A DNA stretch of 64,000 nucleotides, from NCBI RefSeq assembly GCF_037893015.1, contig NC_133658.1:174115579-174179578 (forward strand), in the 5' to 3' direction. Position 1 is the first letter of the stretch. Every line of letters begins with the position of its first letter. Shown here in pieces: positions 10,670-23,092 of the stretch. Below the pieces are notes generated by a model, which saw only the letters and a program-made list of their open reading frames with translations, did no database searches and was not told the DNA's origin. The DNA is from Macrotis lagotis. Taxonomy: Eukaryota > Chordata > Mammalia > Peramelemorphia > Peramelidae. The position numbers and the translations under genes were made by a program.

Positions 10670-11429
10670 GGTATAACTCCCTGTCCCAGCATCATTTCTA
10701 TTTGAACTCCATTGACTACAAGATGAGAGCAACATTGACAGCATCAACAATAAACATGATAAAGCTTGTAACATGCTAAGATAAAAGAAGGGAATCGAAA
10801 GGTCCTTTTTGAGCATCATCTACATAAACTCGGTCATCAATATGTTGACAAAGAATCATCAAACAAATAGCTGAATATATTTCTGGCTGATTATATTCAG
10901 GATTGAATCACTACAGTCAAAAACTACGAAAAATTATGTTTTTAGAGACCAGAATTAGGGATCAACATATATTTTTCAATAAAATAGTAGAAACTGTATA
11001 ATATCTCTCTTCAGGTAGCAAAAGTTTATCTCCTGCTGAATATCTAGCAAGATATGACCTAATAGCTAGAATAATACATCAGAAATCCACTGTCTTTCTT
11101 GGACTGAGAGATGACAGATTACCATATGAAGTCAACAAGTCTGGGAATTAGAGAATTCAGGTCCAGCAAAAGAGATCAAAATCATGTGGGAATAACATAT
11201 ATTATATAGAAACCCTGCTTTTTTTGGATACTTAGAATTGAACCAGAATTGTTTTCACTGAACCTACAGAATTTGAGTTCAAATCCTTATGAATTTATTC
11301 AATTACAAAAAAACTATTTTAGCTACCTGTACAATAAAAACATTAGATTTAAAATAAGAATATTAGCAGTAGAATGACTTGTGCTGGGACCATTTCTTTT
11401 TGAATTTAATTAAAAGGAAGGGAATGAGA
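10670..11429. other. unassigned single-copy DNA
   Basis: AT-rich, no recognised repeat, exon or RNA. Confidence 0.35.
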
Positions 11430-11525
11430 TAATAATATTAATAATGATGATAATAATAATTTATATAATGCTTTACATTTTGAAAAACTCTTAACATATA
11501 TTCTCATTTGACCCTACTACAGTGT
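11430..11525 (-). repeat. antisense MIR-class fragment
   Basis: 'taatttatataatgctttac' followed by 'attctcatttgaccctacta' is the diverged antisense 5' part of a MIR3-like SINE. Confidence 0.45.
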
Positions 11526-11529
11526 CTTG

Positions 11530-12740
11530 AGCATGCTTAGTAAGTCCATGCTGATTTGTATTGTTTTCCTGCTTTTTTTATCTCCAGTTGAGAATGTATG
11601 GCAAGCAACTCTTTGAAAATAACTTCTTGCCAGAATGGAGACTTGCTCCTTCTCTTTAGTTCAGAAGAAACTGCTTCTCATCAGTCTTATTCAAGGTGAA
11701 AAACAACTGAAAGACAGGATCAGAAAGAGGACATGGCTTTACAACTCCTGTGACATCCATTCTCTTATCATGGTGACCAAGGGACAGTCCCAGTGTTCTT
11801 GCAGCACAGTTGTACATTAAGTTCCAAGAAAAACCAAAAATGGTCTGTGTGTAACCAAGCTTCTGAGTGCTGACTCTTGACCTTGGGTATGGGACTGAAA
11901 GCATAATGATGAGAAGACAAGGATTCCAGCAGATACTATTTTAACACTGAAAATAATTTATCCAGGTATAAATCACACCAAGGGATACAAAGAGGAACAG
12001 GTGTATGATCTGCAAAATTCATAAGTTCCAAAGAAAAAAGCTAGAAAAAATGCTCTTTTCAAACTTCAGTAAATGTCTGACCTGTCCATATCACAAAGGT
12101 GTTTTTTTTCTGTTTTTGTTTTTGTTTGTTGGGTTTTTTTTACAATTTTGGACCCAGTGAGAAGAAAATAATGACAAAACAAAACTCAGTTTTTACTTTT
12201 TAGAGAAAAAACAAACAAGCATGTGAAATTTGTTCTCCCCCAAAGCAGACTGTTTATGTGGGATGTTACAATCAATCTTATTCTGGCTAGCACCATAACC
12301 CATTTATAATGGACTGCTTCCATTAGAACTCTCTTTCTTCATTTTACCCTGCCCTTGGGTGAGCAGGCTTCTTCTCTGCTTGAAGCTGTGGTTTGATGTT
12401 TCCTATCAGCCTTTAAGTCTTGTATCAGAAGTTTTCTTTTTATCGAAATAAACATGAAAAGGGATCTCTTTGTAAAATGTGTTTCCAATGAATAGCTTCT
12501 ATGAAAAGGTTGTTGAATGGGACACCTTTGCTACTAGAGCCCTTTTGTCTTCTAAGGAAGGGCAATGTCTGCATTTTTAATGTCTCTGACTTTACAATGT
12601 TCTTCCTTTTACATTCCTTGAAACAGCATTCCTTGAGACTCTAGTCTGGCTATAGAATATTCAAAACACCTTAGACCACTTCATGATTTTCCCAGCATGA
12701 ATGTGACCCACATTTATGTAGGTTGCAACTCATTCATATT
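11530..12740. other. ancient repeat trace, then unassigned DNA
   Basis: 11530-11700 ('catgctgatttgtattg...cttgccagaatggagacttg') resembles part of the old dispersed repeat seen better at 14350-14900. The remainder is AT-rich single-copy DNA with a T-rich run at 12103-12143. Open frames at 11635-11820 (plus) and 11656-11904 (minus) overlap and are not gene-like. Confidence 0.3.
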
Positions 12741-12744
12741 TTCT

Positions 12745-13440
12745 TGCCTTATATAATTCTTTTTTATTGATATTTATTTTTACAAATCATGTTATTTAAA
12801 TTTTTCAACATTCATCCATGTGCACATGTATATTTTTAAGTTACAAAGTTTCCTTCTGCCCTCCCTTCCCACCCCCTTCCCCTTAGTGGTGAACAGTCAG
12901 GTTAACATTGTACATGCCTATTTATGATAAACATGTTTACAGATTAATTATTTCGATATGAGGAATTAGTATTATGGGAAAGAGATACATAAGAGATAAT
13001 TTTTATAAAGTATTCCTCAGATTCTGAAAGGTTGTTTTATTGGTTTTTGTTTTGTTTTGTTTTTCTTCCTTAGTTTGGGGATAATATTGTTCATAGTCCT
13101 CTGAACTGCTGAGAGGAGCTGCTTCCATCAAGATGATCATCTCATAATTTTGTTGTTAAGATGGACATTGTTCTCTTGGTTTTTCTCCCTTTGCTCATCA
13201 TCAGATCCCATAAGTTATTCCATGCTTCTTTAGAACAATAATATTCCATAGTATTAATGTACCATAACTTGTTTAGCCATTCCCCAATTGATGGTCATCC
13301 CCTCAATTTCTAATTCTTTGACACTACAAAAAGAGCTGCTATGATTATTTTGGAACATGTGGGACTTTTGCAATTTTTTTATGATTTCTTCTGGATATAG
13401 GCCTAGATTGGAATTGCTGAGTCAGCGGGAATGAACAGCC
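12745..13440 (-). mobile_element. L1 3' end, antisense
   Basis: Same L1 3' region as at 5130: 'catccatgtgcacatgtata', 'ggtgaacagtcaggttaaca', 'ttccccaattgatggtcatc', 'ttctggatataggcctag'. 5'-truncated. Confidence 0.8.
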
Positions 13441-13689
13441 TTATATAATCCTTATCCAAGTTTTTTTTTTTAAACCATAAATTCTCTATACAGGGCTTAT
13501 CTAATTAGCTAGAGGGAGGGGAGGAAGTGCTCCCTTTTTATATCTTAAGGATACCAGTATGCTTCCTAGGTGTTTCATCTTTTTATTCTTTATTTTTTTT
13601 GCTATATTATTCTATTTCCCTTTCTGGCCATAAAAGACTTATTTATTTCTAGTCCACATCATATTAATAAGAAATAATTTATAAACACT

Positions 13690-13885
13690 GCTGTGAAATA
13701 TGATGTAGTGGAAGATCACTGACTGAAATCAGAAGTCCTAGAATCAAATTTGGGCTACACCATGTATTACATATTGAATAGGAAAGTCACTTAATATCTC
13801 TGGACTCCTTACCTCATTGGTAAATTGAGGGATTTGGACAAATTGATTTCCATAATCCCTTTGAGATCTAAATCTTATTAAAGAC
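13690..13885 (+). repeat. MIR-class SINE
   Basis: 'gtggaagatcactgactgaa', 'aaagtcacttaatatctctg', 'acctcattggtaaattgagg' and 'aatccctttgagatctaaat' follow the MIR order from tRNA-like part to core to 3' end. Confidence 0.55.
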
Positions 13886-14214
13886 CACAAATATAGATGA
13901 TAAAGGAGAAAAGTTCTATAAAGAATTTTTCTCCAGGTTAAGTGATTGTAACTCAAAATCTCAGTATTAGTAAGGGACATCAAGAGGGAATTTAATCCAA
14001 AACAAATCTGAACAAGAATCCCCACTGTGACATTAGCTATTACTCCAGATTTTGTGTCATTTGCAAATTGATAAGGATGCCATTTATGCCTTTATCCAAT
14101 TTAACTGGATAGTGTGAAGACAAACTCCTGAGGCAGTCTTCTGGAGACTACCTTCTAAAATGATAATATTATATTGGTCATTCAATAATTTCTGAATTCA
14201 TTTATATTAATGAA

Positions 14215-14900
14215 TCAGTCAATAAATATTTATTAAGTTGATAGTATGTGCATGGTAGGTATAGGAATACAAAAGTGAGATAGTTCCTACTCAAAGAATA
14301 TACATTCTGCTAAGGGTATACAGCATGTATTTATGTAATTGTACTACTGACTAATCTCCATTTCTTTATCTTTTCCATATAAATTACCTGAAATAATTTA
14401 TAGAATTCTGTTAAAATATAGACCAACTACATCAGCACCATTTTCCTAATTTATCAGTTTAATAACTTATCATAAAAGGAAATAAGATTAACCTAACATG
14501 ATTTTTTGATGGAACATGATGTTTCTTTGAGAACTTTACTGACATTTTATATCTTTATTAACAATTTCTTGAATAATCCATTCTAGCCTATTTCAAGAAA
14601 TCAAAGTCAAACTCATTGTCCTATTGATAGTACACAGAAGTAGTTCTCTACTCTTAAGAAAACTAGAGTGTTTGACCTTTTTTAGTCATGATGCAATACT
14701 CTATTTGAAAACATTTACCAAGTTTCAGTAATAAAATGTCAGTTCTTTTAATATCTTGAGAATGGAGTTCATCTGTGAAAGCTAAGGAATCCATTAAAGG
14801 CAACTAAGCATGTTTTTCCTTTTGCCTTGGGTATCAGCTCATATTCAACCATTTGCCCCATTATTTCCACAGCAAAGGTATTTTTCTTTAGTCTCCTTGT
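14215..14900. repeat. ancient LINE-like dispersed repeat remnants
   Basis: 14350-14900 contains 'catcagcaccattttcctaa', 'aacttatcataaaaggaaat', 'aataatccattctagcc' and 'atggagttcatctg', wording I associate with a long, old interspersed repeat in marsupials, possibly CR1/L3-derived. Related pieces lie at 17575-17720, 18525-19115, 28935-28990, 35570-36120 and 36270-36470. The exact family is uncertain. Confidence 0.4.
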
Positions 14901-15279
14901 CAGAGAAAGCAGAAATAAAATAAAAATCTCAGAATCTGTCCCTTTCATCTTTTGTAAATGATCATCATTCTGTCTTCCATGTGTACTAGTCCTATCCCTT
15001 CTTCAATCTATTTTCCCTTCCCCTTCTTCCTATATGACTATTATCTCCTGAAGACATCAATGGAACACTCACAGGCTGTCTACCTCTTATCTCTCATGCT
15101 TACCATATGACCATTTTATTTTTTCTCCTTTATGTATTTCTATGATGGCAGTCCCAGTTGCAACTTAATAAGGACCTATAATGCCTTAAAAATCTTAAAC
15201 CAAAAAAGTGACTTAATTTTTAAAAATTTATATACCTAACAAACATTAATAAACATTTTAATATGGATGGTTATAATAA
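14901..15279. other. unassigned DNA
   Basis: Nothing recognisable beyond AT-rich sequence. Confidence 0.3.
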
Positions 15280-15535
15280 ACATTTATTAAGTGTCTACTC
15301 TATGCTAAGGACAATGCAAAATGCTGATTAAATATCATTTCATTCAATCCACACAACCACCTTGGGAGTTAGGTGCTATTTTTAACTCCATTTTACAGTT
15401 GAGGAAAATGAGACAAACAGAAGTAAAGTGATTTACCCTTACAAAACTAGTAAGAAGTTGAGGATAGATTTAACCTCAAGCCTTCCTGAATTCCAACCCT
15501 AACTTTATATCCACCTATATCACCTAGCTGTCTTT
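15280..15535 (-). repeat. antisense MIR/CORE-SINE, long copy
   Basis: A nearly complete antisense element: 'catttattaagtgtctactc', 'atttcattcaatccacacaa', 'ttttacagttgaggaaaatg', 'ccttcctgaattccaaccct', 'tatcacctagctgtc'. Confidence 0.65.
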
Positions 15536-15714
15536 CTTGTTCAAAGCATAACTAAAATCACAGTTGCTTATGAAACCGTGAGCTTCTGCTATGTATAATT
15601 TTTAAGTGTGATAAATATAACACAATAGGAATGCAGCTTCTCTGCTTGTCTTTGTTCCCTTCTGAATTTCCTTCTGCCCTCATTTGTGTATAAATTTTTA
15701 TTGATATTTCATTG

Positions 15715-15786
15715 ATGCATCTTTAACATTTATCATAGTATTTTCCATATAGTAGATGATTAATAAATATTTATTGGTTGATTGAT
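15715..15786 (+). mobile_element. L2 3' end fragment
   Basis: 'ccatatagtagatgattaat' followed by 'aaatatttattggttgattg' matches the L2 terminus. Confidence 0.45.
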
Positions 15787-16064
15787 TTTCCTCTTTTGTA
15801 TCATTTTCTATCCATTTTACATCACAACCTATTAAAACTCCCCTCCCCCAAGATAAACCTCTGTAAATATAGTCAAGGAAATTAAATCAGCATATAAGTT
15901 ATGTCTGTTATTCTGCACTTCTAGACTATAACCTTTCTGTCAACAGGTGAGAAACATGCTTCATTAGCAGTCTTTTTGAAGCCATTATTAGCCATTGCAC
16001 AGAATTCTAGTCTTTTTACAATTTCTTTTTAATTTCATGCTGTACACCATGTAAATCCTTCTCA

Positions 16065-16180
16065 TGGTGCTGCTCAATAAATAGTAAATAAAATACCTAC
16101 TATGTGCTAGGCATCATGCTAAAAATTGAAGAGGCAAAGATAAAAAGCAAAACAATCTCCATCTCAAGGAGTCATTTTTA
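16065..16180 (+). repeat. dispersed repeat fragment ('tactatgtgctaggcatc')
   Basis: 'tactatgtgctaggcatcat' and 'tctccatctcaaggagtc' match the family also seen at 8330 and 14215. Confidence 0.45.
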
Positions 16181-16194
16181 TAATTGTGTATGTT

Positions 16195-16217
16195 TGTGTG
16201 TGTGTGTGTGTGTGTGT
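16195..16217. repeat. (TG)n microsatellite
   Basis: About 11 TG units. Confidence 0.95.
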
Positions 16218-16219
16218 TA

Positions 16220-17574
16220 GAGCAAACAAATTTTTTCAACTTTTTCTAAATCTTGAGGGGAGGATTAATGATGGGAATTTTGAAATCTTTAACAGGCTAC
16301 TTTCTGTGATTTCTGTTTTGTTCTGATTTGGATAAATGGATTTCTATATTATTTTTATTATGAGTTCATGGTGAAATTAGTATTTGGCAGGAGAGGAGTC
16401 ATGACTTAGATGTAAAGCTAGGGATCTCTTTCACTTCAATAATGAAAAAAATAATCATAAGTTAATTTGGACTAGAAAAGCTCATCCCTTTGACAAATAA
16501 TATTGAAGAGGGCAGATAGATACAATTCCACTCTGGTACCCCCCTCTTTTTGAAGAGAGCAGATTGGCCAAACTGGGGTGCCAACTTCCTGCTTCTCCAT
16601 CATACAGGAATTAAAATCTTCCTTGGAGAAGGGTTAAGGAGAAGAGGTAGAGATATCTATTCTACCTCCATTTTAGGCATGCAATGATTCCCATGCTACA
16701 TATGGGGGGAAAGTCACTTGCAGCAAGTGGGGGGCTTGCAACAGAATGCTTAAGAGGATGATTAGCTACTTTTGACTGGGACCTTCTGATTTTAGTTTCT
16801 TTAAGGAATGATCATTCCTGTTCCTCAGTTTTTAAGTTCAGAATTTTTTATTGGCTCAGAAATTATCAAATAATCCTAACTAAAAAAGGTATTGATTTTA
16901 AAATAAGAAAGTCAAATTATTAATGTACAGCAGTAGATAAACTGTTTCCTTAGTTTCCTTATTTGTAAAATCAAGATAATACTTTGGACCTAACTCACAG
17001 TATGGATGTGAGAAAACTTGAAAAGTATTATAAAAATTTGAATGATTAAAACTGACTCATTTGTTGTTGCTATTATTATACAAGGTAAAACAAAATAAAA
17101 CAAACATCAAAATACCAAACAGACATTAGTCATTGACTCATCACTCTTCCCTTGATTGGTAATCTACTCAGGAGACCAATATGCAAAATATGGAAGGTTC
17201 CTTAGCAAGAATAGCATCAGAGAAAAATAAAAGATTGCAATCAAATTGTAATAACTTGATGTATTGTATTTCTCCTAGAGTGGAGAAATAGCTTCATTTA
17301 AAGAATTGGTCTCAGTCAGTCATTAAAAATCAAAACTTATGATAGGTGAAAGTCAATGGGCATAAGTACTCAGAATCCAGTAAACAGTCTTAGTTAAGTC
17401 CTGATTTGTTGTCTTGATTTTTCAGACTTAAGAGAGTGGTGAAAAATGTTAATAATGCAATCAAATTTAAAAGTCTATGGTGCTTACATTTCTTTTCTCA
17501 GCTGTTTAAACATTTGCCAGTTAAGCATTTTTGGAGGAAGCACCTGCAAAGTACAATTGAAATAGCTCTAGATT
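16220..17574. other. mostly unassigned DNA with one MIR trace
   Basis: A MIR 3' half is visible at 16950-17045 ('cttatttgtaaaatcaagat...gatgtgagaaaacttgaaa'). The rest shows no repeat consensus or exon. The frame at 17436-17630 is not supported by splice signals. Confidence 0.35.
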
Positions 17575-17720
17575 TGGAAGTACAGAATCACAGAATTCAA
17601 GCTTTGGAAGGAGCCTCGGTGGCCATTTAATCCAACCCATACACAAAAATAATCCCCACTTCATTATATCCAACAAGGACAGATTGGGAGCTGACCAACA
17701 CTTTGATGACCTCTGAAGAT
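17575..17720. repeat. ancient dispersed repeat fragment
   Basis: 'ttcaagctttggaaggagcctc...ggccatttaatccaaccc' is the widespread opening of an old repeat that recurs at 22800, 39020, 48790, 49710, 57695 and 63415. Confidence 0.45.
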
Positions 17721-17734
17721 ACAGAATCCATATT

Positions 17735-18272
17735 TTTTATAATTAAACTATTTATTTATTTATTTATTTTTCCAACTATATACAATGGTAGTTTTCAATA
17801 ATCATTTTTTTCGAGGTTTTGAGTTTTTTACATTCTTCTTCCCAATCTTCCATCCTCCAATCCCCTTGATAGGCTATACATGTATATAACTTTGCTAAAC
17901 ATAGATCCATAGTAATCATGTTGTGAAAGAAGAATTAAATAAAATCATTTGGACATACAAATACAAAAAAGGGGGAACAAATGGAGAAAAAAAAACAACT
18001 TTTAAAAATTGAAGATAGTAATCTTTGGTCTGCATCTAAACTCCAAAGTTCTTTCCCTGGTTATGGATGGTATTTTCCATCACAAGTCTAAGAATTGTCT
18101 GATTATTGTATGCTAAAATGAACAAGTCCATAATATTTGCTCATCACCCAGTGTTGCTGTTGGTGTGTACAATGTTCTGCTTCTGTTTACTTCACTCAGC
18201 ATCAGTTCATGAAAGTCTTTTCAGGTTATTCTGAAGTCCTGTCCCTCATGATTTGTTAAAGTACAATAGTGG
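17735..18272 (-). mobile_element. L1 3' UTR, antisense
   Basis: Reverse of a marsupial L1 3' UTR: 'ttttccaactatatacaatg', 'tttggtctgcatctaaactc', 'ggatggtattttccatcaca', 'cactcagcatcagttcatga'. Starts at a TTTA-rich tail (reverse poly A). Confidence 0.75.
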
Positions 18273-18297
18273 AGAACCCACTGACATTGACCCTGAA

Positions 18298-18521
18298 GTT
18301 GTTTTGATGTTCAGGTGTATACAACTCTGTGACCCTTTATGGGTTTTCTTGCAAAAGTGCTGGAGAGGTTGGTCATTTCATTCTCCAGCTCATTTTATAG
18401 TTGAGGAAAGTGAAGCAAATAGACTTTCCCAGGAAGTGTCTGAGGCATATATGAACTCAGGAACATAAATCTTTCTAATTTCAGGTCAGGCACTCTATCC
18501 TCTGTGACACCTAGCTATCCT
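18298..18521 (-). mobile_element. antisense marsupial SINE, long form
   Basis: Antisense order: 'gatgttcaggtgtatacaac', 'tttatgggttttcttgcaaa', 'ctccagctcattttatagtt', 'gtcaggcactctatcctctg', 'gacacctagct'. It lies next to the L1 tail. Confidence 0.75.
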
Positions 18522-18524
18522 CAA

Positions 18525-19115
18525 GTCTCCTCTGCAAATTTTAACCCATTCTTCCTGGTTGCCACTGGGGTCAAACAAAATAAGTGAAACCTATCTTCAC
18601 ACATCAGCCCTTTGGATATTTGAACATAGTTGTCTTGTTTCTTCCCTATCCCTGAAACTCAATCTTCTCTTGTCTAGGCAAAATATGCTCGGTTCCTTTA
18701 CCTGGTCCTCATGTATCTTGAAGGACGTGTGATTTTCACTGTCCTGACTCCCAAACACTCTCTGACATATCAATGGTCTTCTTATACAGTGGAACTCAGA
18801 ACTGAATACACTCCTCCAGATGAGATCAAAGGAGGGTAGAAAACAGTGGATCTATTAACTCCCTATTCCTAGATCTCAGTCCAAGGTGGCATTAACTTTT
18901 TCAATGCCAGAATTCTCTGCTGACTCATACAATGAGTTGGTAGAAAACATTAGAAACCTTAGGTTTGTCTGTTTTTGCTTTTTTCCCCAGAAAACTGCTA
19001 ATGATGCTTGTTTTTTTTGTCCTCCTGAAAGATTTATCACTTTTGACTTTGATTTTAATAATATAATTAGTCCAATGTTTTGGCCTATCAAGGATTCTTT
19101 TGGATCCTGTCATGT
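18525..19115. repeat. ancient CR1/L3-like repeat, diverged
   Basis: 'aattttaacccattcttcct', 'ccctttggatatttgaacat', 'tggaactcagaactgaatac' and 'ctagatctcagtccaaggtg' match, in order, the old repeat also present at 35570-36120. Overlapping open frames on both strands (18876-19125) are shadows of it. Confidence 0.45.
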
Positions 19116-19559
19116 GCTTTATTGATTCTCCCTCTTAGCTCTGGGGGTCTCTAAAATAAAGAGTCACAGGACATGGCTCCATTTCTTCATTGGGTCCCTT
19201 ACTCCAGAGGCATTCGCATAGAAGTCATTTAGTTTTTCTGAGGTCTGTGTTCCTCATATATAAAATGAAAGTCGTTTATAGCTCTAAATACATTGTTTAT
19301 TTTTATATAGGCACACATATACCCACATCCCAAAATATTCTTACATCCCCCCCCTTTTTGTCTAGATTCCAGACAGACTACCATCTTTCTACTTTGCAGT
19401 GGTGATGGGGAAGAGGTGCATGTATGGCGGTGGTTAGGGTAGTCTTTTTCCAAGAGTTTAAAGAACTTTTTTATGAAAATGGAATTAGATCTGTCCTACT
19501 TGGCATCAGAGAGCAGAACTAGAAGTAATAGGTGGATGTTTTAAAGAAGCAAGTTGAAG
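19116..19559. other. unassigned DNA
   Basis: No recognised element. A C-run at 19347-19355 is the only notable local feature. Confidence 0.3.
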
Positions 19560-19835
19560 AAAGTAATAAAAATAATAAATAATTTTCATAGTACTTATTG
19601 AGTCAGACACTTCAATTATTTATAATGATTATTTCAAATTGATCCTCACAGTAACTTTGGAATGTAGGTGCTAATATTATTCCCATTTTACAGATGAGGA
19701 AACAGGAGCAAATAGAGGTTAAATGACTAGGCCAAAGTCACATAGTTGATAAAGCTTATGAGTTTGACTTGACTTCAAGTCTTCCTGACTCTAGGTCCTG
19801 TTCTCTATACAGTGAGCCAACTAGCTATCTCAGGT
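19560..19835 (-). repeat. antisense MIR/CORE-SINE, nearly full
   Basis: 'caaattgatcctcacagtaa', 'attttacagatgaggaaaca', 'caagtcttcctgactctagg', 'agtgagccaactagct' follow the antisense MIR3-like order. Confidence 0.65.
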
Positions 19836-19843
19836 TAAAGTAT

Positions 19844-19930
19844 ATCTATTTCTATATATTTATATCTATACACACATATATAGGTATATATGCATATATA
19901 TATATATACTTATATATATTCACACATGCA
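19844..19930. repeat. AT-rich low-complexity/(TA)n
   Basis: Mixed TATA/TATC/CACA repeats, imperfect. Confidence 0.85.
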
Positions 19931-19934
19931 TGTC

Positions 19935-20880
19935 ATAACAAATAGATATGCATGAAGGTGAAGTGGGCTATCTAAGGATCTCAGTTCGAGGTGGCATTAA
20001 TGAAGGAGTTAGTAGATTTTGGAGTCAATATCTAGGGCATTGTAACCAGGACTTTGTTTTACTGTGTTAATTACTGGGGGGGTGTAGATGTATTCAAAAT
20101 GGTAGTTCTTTGACCATCAACCTTGTACTGTAATTCTCTTACTTAACCACGAAGTCCTAAGAACCATCTTCCACTAAGCTGGAGAGCCTTGGATACCCAG
20201 GAACAAAGGCAATGACAGACTCTGGCCTTTCCAGCAGTAGTCTCAAGGTGTCCTTGGGAGGCCATATCTCCCTCCCCACCTCTCCCAAGGATTTGCCAAA
20301 GGTCTGTAATTCCCAGTTACAGCCCTGCTACATTTCTCTTCAGTAGATGTCATCAAGCAAAGGCCAGGTGATTGGCATTCTTTAAAGAAAATTCTTGTTT
20401 AGGTATAGATTGGACCTCTGAAGTCTCTTCCAGCTCTGAAATTTTGAAATTCTATTAGGACAACATTATTCCAGACATATCACAGCATCAGACCTGACTT
20501 TGGGAAGCTGTTACATTCCAGTCATGCTTCTCTGAGGGCATTTGAGGAGAACCCTTAGGCATCCTGGTAGAGTGCTGGAGGCCTATTGTAATTGAAGAGA
20601 ATCACAACCTGTAAGTTACCCAAAGAAGCATGTACAACTGAATGGCTCACAACAACTTTTCTCACCTTAGTTATAATAGGTATCTTCTTCCCAACTTTCA
20701 TTGACAACTTGTTCACTCAATGCTTCTACAGTGGTTTCTTCTGCAGCTGGACAGTTTAGTCAATTTTATGACAGTTTTATTTCAGAGGGTGACATGTTCC
20801 AGACCTTGTTTCCAAATTAGAGAATGTAATAGATATGGGATTTTATGGATCCCCATGTACTTGGCATACTAGGATTATAA
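19935..20880. other. mostly unassigned DNA
   Basis: Only a MIR 3' end trace is visible at 20395-20455 ('attggacctctgaagtctct...agctctgaaattttgaaatt'). No exon candidate was found. Confidence 0.35.
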
Positions 20881-20899
20881 TATAAATTCTATAATTCAA

Positions 20900-21010
20900 T
20901 TCAGTTCAACTCAACAGATTTTTATTAAGTGAGTCTCTGAGCCAAATGCTGAGGAGACAAAGATGGATATAACATAGATCTTCTTTCAAGGGGCTTGTGA
21001 TCTAAGGTAG
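20900..21010 (+). repeat. dispersed repeat fragment
   Basis: 'acagatttttattaagtgag...gccaaatgctgaggagacaa...caaggggcttgtgatctaa' belongs to the family seen at 8330 and 16065. Confidence 0.5.
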
Positions 21011-21114
21011 GGGTTGGCATAAATCCATAGGCAATGTGGTTTTCTACCTTTCATTAAGTCCTTTGGTGAAGCACTGACCCCCAAAGGTCAGTAGATAGAT
21101 TTCGGTGGTTCTTT

Positions 21115-21270
21115 GAAGTTGGATGGGAAACATTTTGATAATTATTTCATAATAAAATTGCTTTGTAATACTATATATTTTATGTATTAAAACTTTTTAT
21201 TCTGAGAAGGGGTCCCTAGGCTTTACTAGACTGCTATAAGGGTCCCTGACAAAAAAAAGGTTAGTAACTA
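21115..21270 (+). repeat. dispersed repeat ('attctgagaaggggtcc' family)
   Basis: 'tattctgagaaggggtccct...aggctttactagactgctat...gggtccctgac' is shared with 49155-49335. A common marsupial repeat whose name I cannot give. Confidence 0.5.
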
Positions 21271-21589
21271 CCAAGATTCTAATGAATGGGAAAGATATAT
21301 CTCTATCATCTCTGTCCTATCTCTATCTAGATTTATATCTGCATCCATATCTGTGCTATATGGTATATGTGGTATATATCTATCTACTTCTAAACAAATC
21401 TCTAAGGCACCAAAAAAGAGGGAATTGCATGCAAAGGAGAGATTCAGGTAAAGTACTCTTAGCAATAATTTAGCTATCTACAAACTTACATACATGGAGA
21501 CATAGGACTCCTTGGGTCCCTTCTAACCAAACATTTAAGAAGAGGTATATAACAGGGAATGGATTGGGGCAATGATGAACAAGACACTG

Positions 21590-22030
21590 TTTGTGCCAAA
21601 TGGAGCAACAAAATCAGTAACATGCCCAATACACAGAATTTTCTTTAAGGGTGATCCTTTCAGGATCAATGGATGCTTCAAGGTGATGACCTTTTAGTTG
21701 GACCTTGAAGGAAAGGAAGGATTTCAAAAGTCAGGAGAGGAGAAAGGAGGAAATCCATTCCTGTCATTAAGAAAGAGTATGATTAAAAGATCCTAGGGGA
21801 TGGGAATGGAAATGGAATAGTAGATAGAAAGTAATCTAGATCCCCTGAAATGCAGAATATGTAAAGGGGTGTAGTGTGAAATAAAACTAGAAAGGCAAAT
21901 TGGAACCCTATTTTGAAGGACCTTTAAATCATAGTTCATATTATATTTAGTAGTATTGGGGAACTATTATAAGATTTTTGAGGTGAGAAGTGACATAATC
22001 TAAGCAATGAATTAGAATATGTATTTTATG
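21590..22030 (+). repeat. dispersed repeat, diverged long copy
   Basis: 'gttggaccttgaaggaaagg', 'tgaaggacctttaaatcata' and 'aggtgagaagtgacataatc' match the 3' text of the family at 8330. Very diverged. Confidence 0.4.
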
Positions 22031-22329
22031 TCACTCTCAGCTTTTTATGGCATGGTTATTTTTATTGTCATTTTCTTAATGATTCATTCTGATATTATTT
22101 AATTGAAATATTAGAATGCCAGTGGATTACAGGGATATTTGGACAGAAGATTTGAAATTGGAGCTGTCAAGGAAATCTCTCATTATTGATTATGATCTTC
22201 ATATTCATGAAGTGATTTGTTTGGTTCATAAACATGTGAAACTTTGTATCAGCATCCAGAGTTTTAAATAATCTCCCTTATTTGCATATCACTTTAATCT
22301 TTCATAGTACCCTCTATTGTCTCATTTTA

Positions 22330-22470
22330 TTTTCATAATATCTCTGTCAATCAACTGTGGCAGATATTATTGATTTTGGTTTACAGATGAGGATGTCAGA
22401 GTCATAGAGAGGTACAGTAACTTGCCTTAGGTCACTGAGCCAGGACCAGACCCAGGAATGTCCTTCTCAA
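22330..22470 (-). repeat. antisense MIR-class fragment
   Basis: 'tttacagatgaggatgtcag...gtaacttgccttaggtcact' is the antisense MIR core. Confidence 0.55.
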
Positions 22471-22607
22471 AGCTTGGATTTTCCTAAATTGTGGTTAGAG
22501 AGCTGCAATGGAAGAGTCCTAAAATCTTCAGATATAGACCTAATCTCCAACATTTAATAGCCTAGTCACTCATCTTTTGTTCAAGCAAGTTGTGGAATAG
22601 AATATGG

Positions 22608-22609
<2 letters not shown>

Positions 22610-22653
<44 letters not shown>
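22610..22653. repeat. (GT)n microsatellite
   Basis: About 22 uninterrupted GT units. Confidence 0.97.
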
Positions 22654-22656
<3 letters not shown>

Positions 22657-22799
22657 AAGATAAAGACAAAAGTTCATCCCATTACCACCTCCCATTCCAG
22701 TACCACATGTCGGATGGTGGTTCCTTCTTCCACCAACAGTAATCCCCCAGAGAGACATGAGTCAATTGTCTACCCTATAGAGGAATATGTTGCTTTTGA

Positions 22800-22990
22800 C
22801 ACAAGAACATTATATTTACAGTTGGAAGGGACCTTGGAAATTAACTTGTTCAAAGTCTTCATTTTATGGATGAGGAAATTTAGGCCCAGAGAGGGAAAGA
22901 TTCTTGTCCGAGATCACAAAGCTAGTAAAGAGCATACCTGGGACTTAACTCTCTTGAATTATGCCATACTACCTTTCATCTTTGTTTCCT
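22800..22990 (-). repeat. antisense MIR-class repeat
   Basis: 'acagttggaagggaccttgg', 'cattttatggatgaggaaat' and 'gagatcacaaagctagtaaa' identify it. The 133-residue frame spanning 22612-23013 is entirely microsatellite plus this repeat. Confidence 0.6.
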
Positions 22991-23092
22991 GCCTGGAGTC
23001 CCAAAACTTTTAGTAGTGTGGGTATAGGGGAGAGCAGAGTGTATAAAAAAGTGATCAGGTCTAGAACATAGAATTCATGTAATGCATTTTTC

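Noticed and set aside
22612..23013. 133-residue plus-strand frame
   Set aside because: Starts in a (GT)n microsatellite (Cys-Val repeat) and continues through an antisense MIR.
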